Origin: Euglena gracilis
Taxonomy: Eukaryota; Euglenida; Euglenophyceae; Euglenales
Reading direction: 5' to 3'
Length of the DNA stretch: 64,000 bases
Assembly (NCBI GenBank): GCA_039621445.1
Contig: CP154957.1
Location: 14,252,947 to 14,316,946 of the forward strand
Under the pieces are notes generated by a model. That model searched no databases and was not told where the DNA came from. It saw nothing but the letters and a program-made list of their open reading frames with translations. The position numbers were made by a program, and so were the translations under genes. Shown piece after piece: positions 54,894 through 64,000 of this stretch. How positions within the stretch are numbered: the first letter of the stretch is position 1; the number at the start of each line of letters is the position of its first letter.

Positions 54894-57143
54894 GCCAGGC
54901 TTCTTTTTGAGGACGTGTCCCCCCTGGGGAGTGAGCGGTATGGCGCCGGAGGCACTCTCAGCCCCGGGCTTGTGGTTTTGGATGGTTTAGTGCTAGCAAT
55001 GCCGCGGCACCCTCCCCCCGAAGAAAGCCGAAGGGAAATTTGCCTGGGCCAAACTTTGCTGGGACCCAAAACCGACCCTGGTTCAGCTGGTGGGTGGGTC
55101 CCACTTCTGTCCTACTGTTGCCTGCAGGCAGTCATATTTGACCGTACGACCTCCCCCCCCCCCCGGGGTCGGTAAAACGATGCCTGGTGGAGGCTTCGCT
55201 GCCCGAAAAAGGCGTGGGCTCGCTGGCGTACGCGTATACGTTCAACGGCAACACGGCCTACGTTCGTGAGGTCTATGCCAAGGCCGTGGCGGGGTGACAC
55301 CTACCGCAGTTGGTGTCGGCGCTTGCACTTGGTGTCGTCGCTTGGCTGCCCTCTCACGCTGTGCCATCGGCAAGGTCCCAAAGTCTTAAAAATTATTTAT
55401 ATATAACGATATGTATTTATTATAATAATAATTCTAAAAAAAATTATTGCATGTAAATTGCGCCTGAGCTCCGAGGGGTCAGCATTGTATGAAACAGTCT
55501 GATCAGCGCTCCCCAAAGATGGGCAACTCAGATGATGTTTTACCCAGATCAGATGATGTTTTGAAGTGAGAAATATCACCAGCAGCCGCCGTAGCAGCCC
55601 AACCAGGCATTTGCTTAAGGGATTGCAGTACCCCCCCCGGGGGGGGGGCTGGACTGCAGCTAGTCCAAATTTGGCTAGTGGGATTTCTAGCAGACCCCCC
55701 CGGGGGGGGTCTGCTAGCAGGGCTAGCTAGTGGAAATTTTTTTCCCAGTGACCGGCGCGAAGTGCCGAAAATTTTTTTGGGACCCCCCAAAATGGCCAAA
55801 AATGCCCGTTTTTGGCCATTTTTGGGAATTTTTGGAACAAAATCAGCCAAAAACCTATTAAAAACCTCATTTTTCCTCCGGCGCTTTTTTTTCCAGTCCT
55901 GGGGACCCCCGGACCCCCCCCCCCCCCAGGGGGGAGGGGGGTTCTAGCTAGTCCATTTTTTCCAGTGTCTAGCCGATTGGCTAGCCAGTACCCCCCCCCC
56001 CCGGGGTCCTTAAGCAAATGCCTGAGCCCAACACTGTCGAGTTGTTACCATCCCCAGACGTTGATGTGTGTGCATACTTGTGCATGTAGCCATGTACAGA
56101 TGTGATTATGAACCCTCTGAATCCCCTCAGTGGGCACTGCCTTATGCCAAGGATGCGCAGGCAGTTCTCCTCCATTTAGGGGTGGCGAACCCATTGATCC
56201 AAGAGCAAGGGGTTTTCAGAGTTGCTCAGAAATTGGCAGTATTGCATCAAATTTATGTCCCTGTCAAGTGCTTCAAGAAAATTCAGCCCTGTTACACCTC
56301 AGCGTTTTTTTTTTTGCTTCCAGGTTTGGGATATTTTTGTCTCCTTTTGGTGTGTTTCTTTTGTCGGTATGACAAAATTTCTGCAACTTTTCCGAATCGA
56401 AGCGATGTTCTTTCAAGTCTCTGCTGCCTTCCACCTACCTTGCGCTGATTCAAAGTGTTGTTGGGTTGTTTCCTGGTGGCACAGCTGCCTGCACAGAACT
56501 ATTCGGAACCCTCTCCCGGCTTTATGCGAGCAATCCATTCCATCCAAAACGCCCCTTGTCTGTGAGTTGTTGGCCATCTCAACGCTGTCTCGGTTCGAGG
56601 TGCATGGCCAGGGGATTCTGTATAGAGGCTGGAGACCATATATCTCTTGAAAACCCCCGTTGCGCAAGTCCTGATTTAGCCCAGCCCAGCCCAAGTGCAT
56701 CTGCCCCTGGGATAGCTGCAGTCCAGCTGACCAGGCAATCTGGCTTGAGTTTTTCTGCTGTTTCCACATGTTTTTTCTGCCTTTTGTTGTATCGCGATTG
56801 AGGGGATTTTTTTTTAATTTGTTGTGAATCTGGTTTATTTTTTGTCAACTTTTTTTTCAAGCTAAGTGATTGCTTTTCTCTAAAAAGTAATAATTACTTC
56901 TCCCCCATTTTTACCCGGTGTGGGTTCATCCGGGCTCAGAGCAGTAGTGCAGCAACGTTGCAGCAATTTTGGCCTGGGTTCAGCAACCCTTTCAGGGATG
57001 ATGGCTGGACCGTCTTGTGAGAGGGAGCTTGCATCAAGAAGTCCCCTGTACTCGGCCCAAAGGAGGAGTTGGCAAAGCTGAAGGAGCCAATGGCGGCGCT
57101 CAACCCCCAGTTCTTTGTCCTGGAGTTCGGCTTCCGCGCGTAA
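54789..57143 (+). CDS. ABM-domain protein, putative quinol monooxygenase-like, copy 2 (intact, four exons)
   Basis: Exons 54789-54893, 55193-55282, 56152-56211 and 57042-57143 (stop TAA) are all in phase and give 118 residues, the usual size of a single antibiotic-biosynthesis-monooxygenase (ABM) domain. It reads LTLAPYFEVADGKLEEFKAI (strand 1, then helix), ASLPEKGVGSLAYAYTFNGN (strands), TAYVREVYAK-DAQAVLLHL (the family's 'REvYaDaeAl.aHl'), and GPKEELAKLKEPMAALNPQF then FVLEFGF. ABM proteins are dimeric ferredoxin-like folds; some oxidise quinols or aromatic substrates without cofactor, many are uncharacterised. Introns 1 and 2 are GC-AG and intron 3 is GT-AG. The start ATG at 54789 is the last in-frame one; an earlier ATG at 54747 is possible. 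Copy 1 lies 11 kb upstream on the same strand. Confidence 0.8.
54894..55192 (+). other. GC-AG intron of ABM copy 2, absent from copy 1
   Basis: It begins GCCAGG and ends GGTGGAG. The exon before it ends GTGGAA and the intron's own 3' end repeats GTGGAG, so GTGGARGC brackets it. Removal gives RRAVE-ASLPEKG, aligned without gap to RRAVELSLPEKG of copy 1. Its 3' end (CCCCGGGGTCGGTAAAACGA) resembles the reversed left end (TTTTTTACCGACCCC) of the CAGTCAGTCACT-family elements. Confidence 0.7.
55193..55282 (+). CDS. ABM copy 2 exon 2
   Basis: Thirty codons between GTGGAG|GCTTCG and GCCAAG|GCCGTG. It encodes ASLPEKGVGSLAYAYTFNGN then TAYVREVYAK. The GC donor is supported by the downstream acceptor TATGCCAAG|GAT. 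Confidence 0.8.
55640..56025. repeat. CTAGCTAG-family element in ABM copy 2 intron 2
   Basis: GGCTGGACTGCAGCTAGTCC, GGCTAGTGGGATTTCTAGC, GGGCTAGCTAGTGG, a GCGCGAAGTGCC hairpin, then TTCTAGCTAGTCC, TTGGCTAGCCAGTACC and GGGGTCCTTAAGC. It fills about half of the intron 55283-56151. Confidence 0.7.
56152..56211 (+). CDS. ABM copy 2 exon 3
   Basis: Acceptor TATGCCAAG|GATGCG and donor GGG|GTTTTC. It encodes DAQAVLLHLGVANPLIQEQG, matching the ABM helix 'DaeAlLaHL..v..ll'. Confidence 0.75.
57042..57143 (+). CDS. ABM copy 2 exon 4 (terminal)
   Basis: Acceptor CAAGAAG|TCC. It encodes SPVLGPKEELAKLKEPMAAL then NPQFFVLEFGFRA and TAA. This matches the C-terminal helix and final strand of the ABM fold. 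Confidence 0.8.
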   Translation, partial: SPVLGPKEELAKLKEPMAALNPQFFVLEFGFRA

Positions 57144-57784
57144 CGCGGAGTCGGCCGGTGACGTTCCTGCCTGGGGCTCAGCACACCTTGGCTTTGCATG
57201 GCGCCCCGAAAGCGTTAGGTTTGGGCCAGGGGTTTTTTTTTTAGTCGTGGACCCCCCGGGCCCTTGGGGGTGGGTGGGTGGGGAGGACCCCCCCCCCGGA
57301 TTAAAAAAAAACAACAACACCCGGTTTGGGTCTTGTTTCCTCCCTGCTGAAGGGCAATGAGAAAAACAACACAGCTAACCATTCACCGTTGGCTGTGGGC
57401 ACTGGGTACTTGTACCCAACAAAGGCTGCCACCTTTTGTTTAGGTCCCCCAAAAGATGCATCCCATCCCCCAAAGGCCCAGACACCACTGGGGAGGGGCT
57501 GGACGCACTCACTCTTTTGACCTCCATCACTCCTCTCTTCTCTCTTGAACTAAACAGAAGCTTGGTGGCAGACTAATAAATGCACAGGAGACCGTCCCGG
57601 CTCAATCCACAAGTAAAAATTATGATACAAATTGTGGCAGTTTTCCAACTATTGGAAGAGTTTCTTTGGGGTGGGGAGAAAATGATGAGAAATGGGATTT
57701 CGAGGGATTTTGGAGGTTCCTTGTGGCCCTCAAACGCCCCCCAGACCTCCATTTAGTATGCATCACCAAAAACTTCAGCCTAAA

Positions 57785-57850
57785 AATTAATGTATCACAT
57801 ATGTATCACCAAACAAAGTTTAATGTATCACACATGTATCACCAATTGAG
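57785..57850. repeat. AATGTATCACATATGTATCACC repeat, cluster 1
   Basis: Two to three units of the form TAATGTATCACATATGTATC followed by ACCAAA. A second cluster lies at 58795-58940. Confidence 0.7.
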
Positions 57851-57968
57851 TTTTTCACCTTTTTACATCAAATGTTTTTTCCCCCTTTTCTGTTCCGCTT
57901 TTCATCCTTGTTTCCTTGCCTCTCTGCAGACAAATGGAACATTCTTCTTGTGATTGTGCTTTGGAGAC

Positions 57969-58311
57969 ATACCATTGCTTAACACCTGTCCCACCCCACC
58001 CCCGGGGGTGACTGACTGGTATTTTAGAGTGACAAGACCCTCCCTCTGGGCGTGGGGTAGGCCCAAAAATGAAAAGTGGCTGGCCTGGCGCCAAAGGCGC
58101 CGGATTTTTTTTTGTATTTTTGAAACTTTTCCGCAATGTTGCCTTGCCAACATAAGCGCATTCAAGAGGGGCCGATCGCCCCCCCCCCCCCCCCGGGGGG
58201 TAAAGTGACTGACTAGTTTTTTGGGAAAAAGTGACTGACTGGTCACTTTCAAAGTGGAAAGTGACCCCCCTGGGGGGGTCACTTTCACTGGAGGGTTAAG
58301 CAATGGTATGG
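57969..58311. repeat. CAGTCAGTCACT-family element with CCATTGCTTAA inverted ends
   Basis: The ends CCATTGCTTAA and TTAAGCAATGG are perfect inverted repeats and are flanked by TA on both sides. The interior has GTGACTGACTGGT units in the opposite orientation to the other copies and a GGCGCCAAAGGCGCC hairpin. Confidence 0.8.
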
Positions 58312-58392
58312 TTGGAGGACAGCTGTGCGGAGCTGCGCAACGTGGAAGATGAGGGCATCCCTGACTCGCCTGCTGGAGATGGTTCTTCATCA
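58311..58392 (+). CDS. Possible exon next to an introner-like element
   Basis: After the right end of an inverted-repeat element, the plus frame reads VWLEDSCAELRNVEDEGIPD then SPAGDGSSS, an acidic segment. The minus frame is serine/threonine-rich and less convincing. The boundary with the element is direct, as at the SET intron. Confidence 0.25.
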
Positions 58393-58794
58393 GAATTCAC
58401 CCCCCCCAGAAAGTTACACTGCCCACCCAAAGTCCCATAGCGAGGGAAAGTATCATCTTGCTGCAAAGGCCACGTTGAATCGACCACAAACAGGTCTGAG
58501 CTAAATCCTTATTCAGCTTCCGTCCGCTTTGGTACTGCAAGCAAAGATGTTTTTTAAAACTGTTTTGCGGATGGTGAAGCATGGAATCGCCTACTGAAAG
58601 CTTCGTTCATTGTAAGACTTGCAGCATTTGAATGGGGGCGGTGTATGATTTGTGCCATGCGTCCAGCTACACACCTGTGGCTTTGAAGAAGCAACCATGG
58701 GAACCTGAGTTCCCCAAGCCCAGGTGAGCGACACCTTATGTTCGTTTGTAAATTTTGCATCTTACAAATTTGTGCCTCACAACTTTTGTTTTAC

Positions 58795-58940
58795 GTTTCA
58801 CCAAGGAAAATTTGTGTATCACATATTTATCACCAAATTTTTTTTTAATGTATCATATGTGTATCACCAAAATTTTTTTAATGTATCACATATGTATCAC
58901 CAAAAAAAATTAATGTATCACAGATACGTTGTGATACGCA
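58795..58940. repeat. AATGTATCACATATGTATCACC repeat, cluster 2
   Basis: Four to five units separated by A or T tracts. Each contains CACATATGTATCACCAAA. The two clusters are a kilobase apart around an inverted-repeat element. Confidence 0.75.
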
Positions 58941-60350
58941 CTAATTGGCGGGCTGACGCCCCCCCCCCCCCCAGAGAGGGTCTGAGTGGGGAGGACTCCC
59001 GTGTGGGTTTTCAAATTCGGAGGGATCCCCCCTCTTTCTGAGAGGAAATGCTCTGTCCCTGTCCTGCACCCTCAAGGGCCCGCCGATTGGTTGGCCATTT
59101 GGCTCGTCGTTGATGAGTTTTGAGTCTCTTTCCTCCCACCGGCGGCCCCAACCTTGGAACGCCCCTTCCCCTGACAACAGCTCAGATGGTTGAGCGCCTC
59201 CCGCACCCGGGGTTTTCTTATCGTTGCATTTGACCTGCTTCTGCAATAGATTTTTTTACCCAAAATTTACAATATTTGTAGAAGTTTTGATAGGCCCAGC
59301 ACTGATGGGGTATTTGAGTCTTTCTGGTAGTTTCAATGGCAACTGCACTGATGCATGATGCATAACCTCAATGGCACCGTGACAGTCAAGGAAGAACGGC
59401 AACATTAGCAACAGAGTAGAAATCGCAGAGGAAAATACCCGCTTTGTAAACGCAGGGGAGGAAAAATCAGACCAGAACTAGACTCTGAAATATGTGATAA
59501 AATGGCAAAATAGCAAATGAACAAAGTTGGGGGATACCCCTCACGATCTCACGATTCCAAAGATGTTTTTTCGGCAATTTTTTGAAGGTTTTCTGAGGAT
59601 TTCACCTCAAATCTTCAGCTAAAAATCCCAATCCAGCTGGATTTTTTTTCTCCTGTTTGGGTTCCAGCCAGGTCCAGCCCGAAACCCAAATTCCAAGTGT
59701 ACCAATCCGGTTTCAAGCCTTTTTTTTGATAAAAGAACAGCAAAAGACCTCCGGGGCAAAATTCTCTGTTTTACATTTTCATTTTCATTTGCATTTATGT
59801 GGACTTTTTTTTCTGACCGGAAACAGTTCCAAAATGTTGTCACTTCTGGGGGAGATCAGGCCAACTTTTGGCTTCATGACATGCTACTCCCAGGCAGGGG
59901 GCAAGGGGAATTCGATACAAGGAGAATGTCACGGCGTAGCCCCCCCCCCCCGAGGGCACGGGGGTGTGTACCCACCCCCCCGGCCAAGGGTGGGGCGGAC
60001 CGACGGTACCCAGGACCCCCAAAAGGTTAGTATTTTTTTCTGGTGCTTTGTGCAGAAAATGTTTAGCAATGTTGGCGAACTTTTGCCCAAAAAGTGCCCA
60101 AATTGCAATATGCGATTTTGGGGCGATTCTTTGGGGTCGCTTCAAAGAAATGGGGCTGGAGGGAACTTGGCAACAGAGCACCAGACTCAATTCTTGGCAT
60201 TTTTCTGTGCTCAACATTCGAGTTTCGAGGAAAGGGGTTGCAGTCGCTTCCTTTCTTCTGTGGCAGAACCTCTGGATGATCAATGCACTCTGCCAAAAAG
60301 TGGTGACGAGAATGAGGTGAGGCCCGCGCCTCCTTTGTTCAGGTCCGGTG
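58941..60350. other. Intergenic stretch, no gene recognised
   Basis: Two C/G-tract elements (58958-59040 and 59620-60020) and A/T-rich filler. A minus open block at 59070-59230 (EERDSKLINDEPNGQPIGGP) is weakly protein-like but has no clear splice sites. Confidence 0.4.
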
Positions 60351-60351
60351 G

Positions 60352-60700
60352 GTAACCCCCCCTCCCATTTTTAACCCGCCAGGGTTCATAGGATTTGGTT
60401 TGGTTGGTCGGCCGAAGGGGGGGTTTATAAGCGGGGGGGGGGGTATCAGTCAAAGAATTGTTGGTGAATCCGACTCCCCGAAATGGCTCCAAAACCTCCC
60501 CAAATCGACAATTTTCGGCAAATTTGATAAAAAATAGAGTTTTGAATGAAGGTCGGTCTCAAAAAGTTGACAGAAATAAGTTTTTTTTGGTAGTTTGTGG
60601 CCGAAAAAATCGTCCCCGGCGGCTTTCATCTTTCTTCCCCAGGGGGGGTTTAGAAGTCAATGTTGGTCGGTCCGGGGGGGGGGGGGTATCTGATGGTGCT
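60352..60700. repeat. TAACCCCCC...CCATTTTTAACCC family element
   Basis: GGGTAACCCCCCCTCCCATT at the left, GGGGGGGTTTATAAGCGGGG in the middle and GGGGGGGGGGGTATCTGATG at the right. Confidence 0.5.
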
Positions 60701-61417
60701 AAAAATTTGGCGTGAACCATCGAATTTTCGGACCCCAAAACCTTAGGCGGCCTAATGCACACTTAAGCTTTTTTCTTTTTATTTGCGCACTTACGCAAAT
60801 TTACGAATTTTTTGATTCTTCTTTGATTCGGCTGTGAAGGTCAGGAGGGTTTGAAAACACGTTGACAAGAGAGTGCAAAAAATGAGCGAAATTCTGTTTT
60901 TGGCGGTATGACCCCCGGGACTTTGGCAAAAAATGGTGTTTTTGAGGGGTGCGGAAATGGACTTTGTACGTCAAAACCCCCGGGACCTTGCCGGCCCACA
61001 CTGAAAAAAAAACACGCAAAAAAGCGGCAAAGGAACGGGACCTTTACTGCCCTTGTTGCTTCTTTCGGCTGTGTCCCCGGGTGTGCCCGAGCTGCCGGCG
61101 GTGTGCGTCGTGGGTATTTGCCGGACTGCTTTGCTTGCGGCGCCTTGGTGTGGTGTTTTGGGCTGTTTGTTAAAGCGCAGGGAGGAAGTGCCAGGGGGTG
61201 TGGGGGTGGTGTGACCAAGCCGGCGGGAAGGACGCAAGGGAGAGGAGGGTAAGTGCGGGGTATTTGGCAAGGGAAGCGCAGGGGGGAAGAAATAGGGTCC
61301 GCAGGGAATGAAGGGGACGGGTGTGTTCCACCTGGCTTATGCCCGGGATCCGCATAACCAGTTGTGTGGCAAAGAATCCAGCGGAAGAAGCCCAACACTG
61401 GAAGGACAAAATTGTGT

Positions 61418-61915
61418 TTATTTGCGCAAATGCGCGCACCAACATGTTTATGTTTATTTGCGCATTTGCGCAAATAAACGTAAACATGTCCTTCAGGGAT
61501 TGGGCTTTAGTACCCATGAACTGACGCTGTTGATAAACGGCGTGACAAAGGAGCTGTGAGTGCGCAGACCAACGGGCCGTCCAGTTGGTGGGTTTGCCAC
61601 ACTGTTTGTCAATGCACAAGCTTATGGGCGCAAATGCGCGCACAAACACAAATTATGTTTATGCGCACATTTGCGCAAATGCGCGCATAAACATGTTCCG
61701 TGTTTATTTGCGCAAATGCGCAAATAAACACAAAGAAGGACGGTGTGACGGAAACACAACTGTCAAACACCGACAGCAGATGTGGTTCATTTGCTCATTT
61801 GTGTGTATCACGTTGTTTGTGGGCGCAAATGCGCAAATAAACTGCATGAAGAAACTGCACAGTTTATTATATTTATTTGCGCATTTGCGCCCAAAAAACA
61901 ACGTGATGCGCGCAA
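61418..61915. repeat. Array of TTTGCGCAAATGCGC hairpins
   Basis: Six or more hairpins occur between 61418 and 61915, including GTTTATTTGCGCATTTGCGC/AAATAAAC at about 61456. The arms are GTTTAT or TGTTTG rather than GGTCGAT as at 47-50 kb, while the core is the same. Confidence 0.8.
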
Positions 61916-61943
61916 ATGCGCAAATGAACAACCAATGGGGAAG

Positions 61944-62287
61944 TAAAAGGCGATTTCATTTGGCCTTCCTACAGCTACCCTTAGTGGCTTCTGAATGGGT
62001 TCAACCCAAATGACCACACCGTCTCCTCCGGTATATGGTGTTATGGTGCCGTTTTTGGACCATTGACAGGTCCCACAAAAGATGGAGACAGGATTTCCTG
62101 AAGGTGGGTGCGCAGCCACCCAGTAACGGTACACGTCCACCGGCACCAATTTTTGGGTCCCAAGGGCCCTGCCACTGGCCTGCGGCCTCGGCTCCGCTGC
62201 TGCAGCCCCATCAGCTGCTGATGCTTCAGCACCCACCAGACCGGCATCCACCTCCCCGGTGCAACAACACCCAGCTTTAGCGGCCAC
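61944..62287 (-). CDS. Coding-like block inside a palindrome-rich element
   Basis: A long minus frame reads as ordinary protein: TQKLVPVDVYRYWVAAHPPS then NPVSIFCGTCQWSKNGTITP and DGVVIWVEPIQKPLRVAVG, preceded by an alanine-rich stretch. FCGTC could be a metal site. It lies within the third CTTAGGCGGC-type element, so it may be part of an element-encoded protein or a captured gene. A second, weaker minus block is at 62380-62566 (HRFLCIIWGCGSHRFDAPNA). No family is recognised. Confidence 0.35.
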
Positions 62288-62889
62288 GTTATACCCCGCA
62301 ACCGGGGTGTGAGACTGGGGGGACGACGTGGTGCCAGTGCATGGCAGCCAGCATCTGGAGAAAGGTGGCCCTCAAACACCCGTTACTTTGGATGCAAGGA
62401 AGTGTTGAACCTTTACCACTGCATTGGGTGCATCAAAGCGGTGGGACCCACACCCCCAAATTATGCACAAAAACCGGTGTGTTTTACCTTTTTCAAGGGA
62501 AAAATGGTGGAGAATAACCATAAAACGGACTCCGGCCTGACACGTCCCGGGCATTTCAGGTGCCAAATTTTGTCTCCTTGTAACGCAGTCCTGTTGCAGA
62601 AAAGGTGTCGACAGCCACAGGTCGTTTGCACGCCATCAATTCATGACGTTTAACTGCCAAAACGATGACGCCAAAACAACAGGCCGTTCAGGCCAGGGAA
62701 CAGCAGTGCAAATGTACACACATAAGGCAGGCAAATTTTGGCCAGTCAAATGCCGTGTTCCAGTGAGCATTACACACCACCTCTCACCACAAATTTCATC
62801 ACCACGTAATTGTGGTGCAAATCAATGGTTGACGTAAGGAATTGCGTTCGCCAGCTGTCATGGAGGAGGAGATGGTATCTCACAACTGA

Positions 62890-63298
62890 TGTTTGTTTAT
62901 GCGCGCATTTGCGCAAATAAACAAACTTTGTTTGTGTGCGTTAAGGCTCACAGAAACACATCGTTTTGAAGCGGTTTATTAAATGTTTGTGCGCGCATTT
63001 GTGCAAATGCGCAAACAAAACTTAATTGTGTTTATTTGCGCAATTGCGCGCACCAACACGCCCATCACGTTTTAAAACCTCGTAGGGTCATGGTCCTCAT
63101 TGGTGTCTTCTAACATGGAAAGTTAAAGACCATGTTTATTTGCGCATTTGCGCAAATGCGCACACCACCAATTTTGTTTGTGCGCGCATTTGCGCCCACC
63201 AACACGTCATTTTAACATCATCATTTTACGTTTTATTTGCGCAAATGCGCCCACAAACACAGTTGTGTTTATTTGCGCAAATGCGCCCACAAACACAC
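62890..63298. repeat. Array of TTTGCGCAAATGCGC hairpins
   Basis: Seven hairpins lie at roughly 62890, 62985, 63024, 63132, 63175, 63230 and 63262, spaced by 10-80 bases of unrelated sequence. The last two are nearly identical direct copies of a GTTTATTTGCGCAAATGCGC unit. Confidence 0.8.
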
Positions 63299-63532
63299 AT
63301 CAGTTGCGTGATGGCTGGCTGACGTAGTCTGTGGTGTGTGATCTAATGAGGCTCATTGTGTTCTTACCGGTGGCGGCAGTATCACAGCCAGTTCAGCCAG
63401 CACGTCAGCACCATTTCCAAGTGTCGTAACAAGGGATGTGTGCCTCTCTCCCGTTTGATGTACAACAGCACCAATCTCACCCTCTGCCCTCTTCACGTCA
63501 CTTGGTAAGCAGCATTCACACCAAACTGCTGG

Positions 63533-64000
63533 GAGTTAAACCCCCCCCCCCCAAATATAAGAAACCCGTTTCTTATATTTGGGTGTCGGCCGATCGGCCC
63601 AAAGGGTTTCTTATATTTGGGGGTTTCTTATATTTGGGTGTCGAAGGCCGGCCCCAAGGGTTTCTTATAAATGGAACTTTTTCTTCCTTCGGATCCTTCA
63701 TATAATTAATTACATGTGACCGCCGTGCGTAGGATTCTTCATGTCTGACTGCCATTGAAGCAGTGGGGAAGAGGGTCGTGGCACAGACAGGTGTCTCCAA
63801 AAAGCAGTTGCTGCTGAACTCTTGCTTTGCAAAGAAGCAATAGACTGGACTGGCTTCATCTTTGTGTTGACCGCGCCTTGAGATTTGCTGTAGCCCATGG
63901 TGAAAATGAGGGGTTTCTTATATTTGGATTGGCGTCCAACAGCCCAGGGGTTTCTTATATTTGGGGGTTTCTTATATTTGGGTGTCGGCTGAAAATCAGC
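63533..64000. repeat. TTAAACCCC...AAATATAAGAAACCC family repeat
   Basis: GAGTTAAACC with a C tract and AAATATAAGAAACCC, followed by many GGGTTTCTTATATTTGGG units, direct and inverted, continuing to the end of the window. Confidence 0.65.

Larger units (their letters stand above)
60742..64000. mobile_element. CTTAGGCGGC-family element, right end outside the window
   Basis: It begins CTTAGGCGGCCTAATGCACA followed by CTTAAGCTTTTTTC, as in the 47-kb element. The interior has at least fourteen hairpins built on TTTGCGCAAATGCGC with flanking GTTTAT/ATAAAC arms. No matching right end was found, so the element may exceed 3.2 kb or be truncated. It carries the coding-like blocks at 61944-62566 and, near its visible end, a C-tract repeat. 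Confidence 0.6.

Noticed and set aside
54894-55192. GT-AG reading of ABM intron 1 (GCGCG|GTGG ... GGAG|GC)
   Set aside because: It is in frame but deletes two residues (VE) that copy 1 keeps; the GC-AG reading preserves them, so it was preferred.
62890-63298. CRISPR-like array
   Set aside because: Repeats are short palindromes with variable arms and irregular spacing in a eukaryotic transposable element; no cas genes.

Overview
The window looks like nuclear DNA of a eukaryotic microbe, most likely an alga. Exons are short (about 50-200 bp), GC-rich and spliced. Introns run from 0.3 to 3 kb and are packed with microsatellites, poly-C/poly-G tracts and small palindromic or inverted-repeat elements. 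No rRNA, tRNA or bacterial operon was seen. Several features suggest a dinoflagellate-type genome: one-directional gene blocks, tandem duplicate genes, GC-AG as well as GT-AG introns, introns bounded by short direct repeats, and a signal-plus-transit-like presequence with an FLGP motif. Organism assignment is inference; a euglenid or another complex-plastid alga is not excluded.

Layout. (1) 490-10603, minus: SET-domain lysine methyltransferase of the Rubisco-LSMT/SETD type, ten exons reconstructed. (2) 15296-18311, minus: small RRM-type RNA-binding protein. (3) 19295-27935, minus: coding exons of one or more unidentified genes, ending in a lysine/alanine/glutamate-rich tail. (4) 31228-40877, minus: exons of a TIGR03936/DUF2344-type (radical-SAM-linked) protein preceded by the Cys-rich end of its usual B12-binding radical-SAM partner domain. 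One of its introns holds a pogo/CENP-B-like DNA transposon (31846-34806). (5) 43268-46875 and 54789-57143, plus: two copies of an ABM-type (quinol-monooxygenase-like) gene. The downstream copy is complete in four exons; the upstream copy looks degenerate. The switch from minus to plus coding at 41-43 kb contains a long imperfect hairpin.

Mobile DNA. Besides the pogo element there is a family with CTTAGGCGGCG... termini and 5-bp TTANN target duplications. Its interior is studded with short perfect or near-perfect hairpins built on TGCGCAAATGCGC (25486-25909, 47213-50145, and one starting at 60742 that runs off the window). Several families of 0.2-0.5 kb non-autonomous elements with C/G-tract ends fill introns. 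Some behave like introners: an intron in the intact ABM copy is absent from the other copy and is flanked by a direct repeat, and one SET intron consists almost entirely of such an element.

All exon models were assembled by eye from reading frame, splice dinucleotides, phase agreement and family motifs. Nothing was searched against a database.
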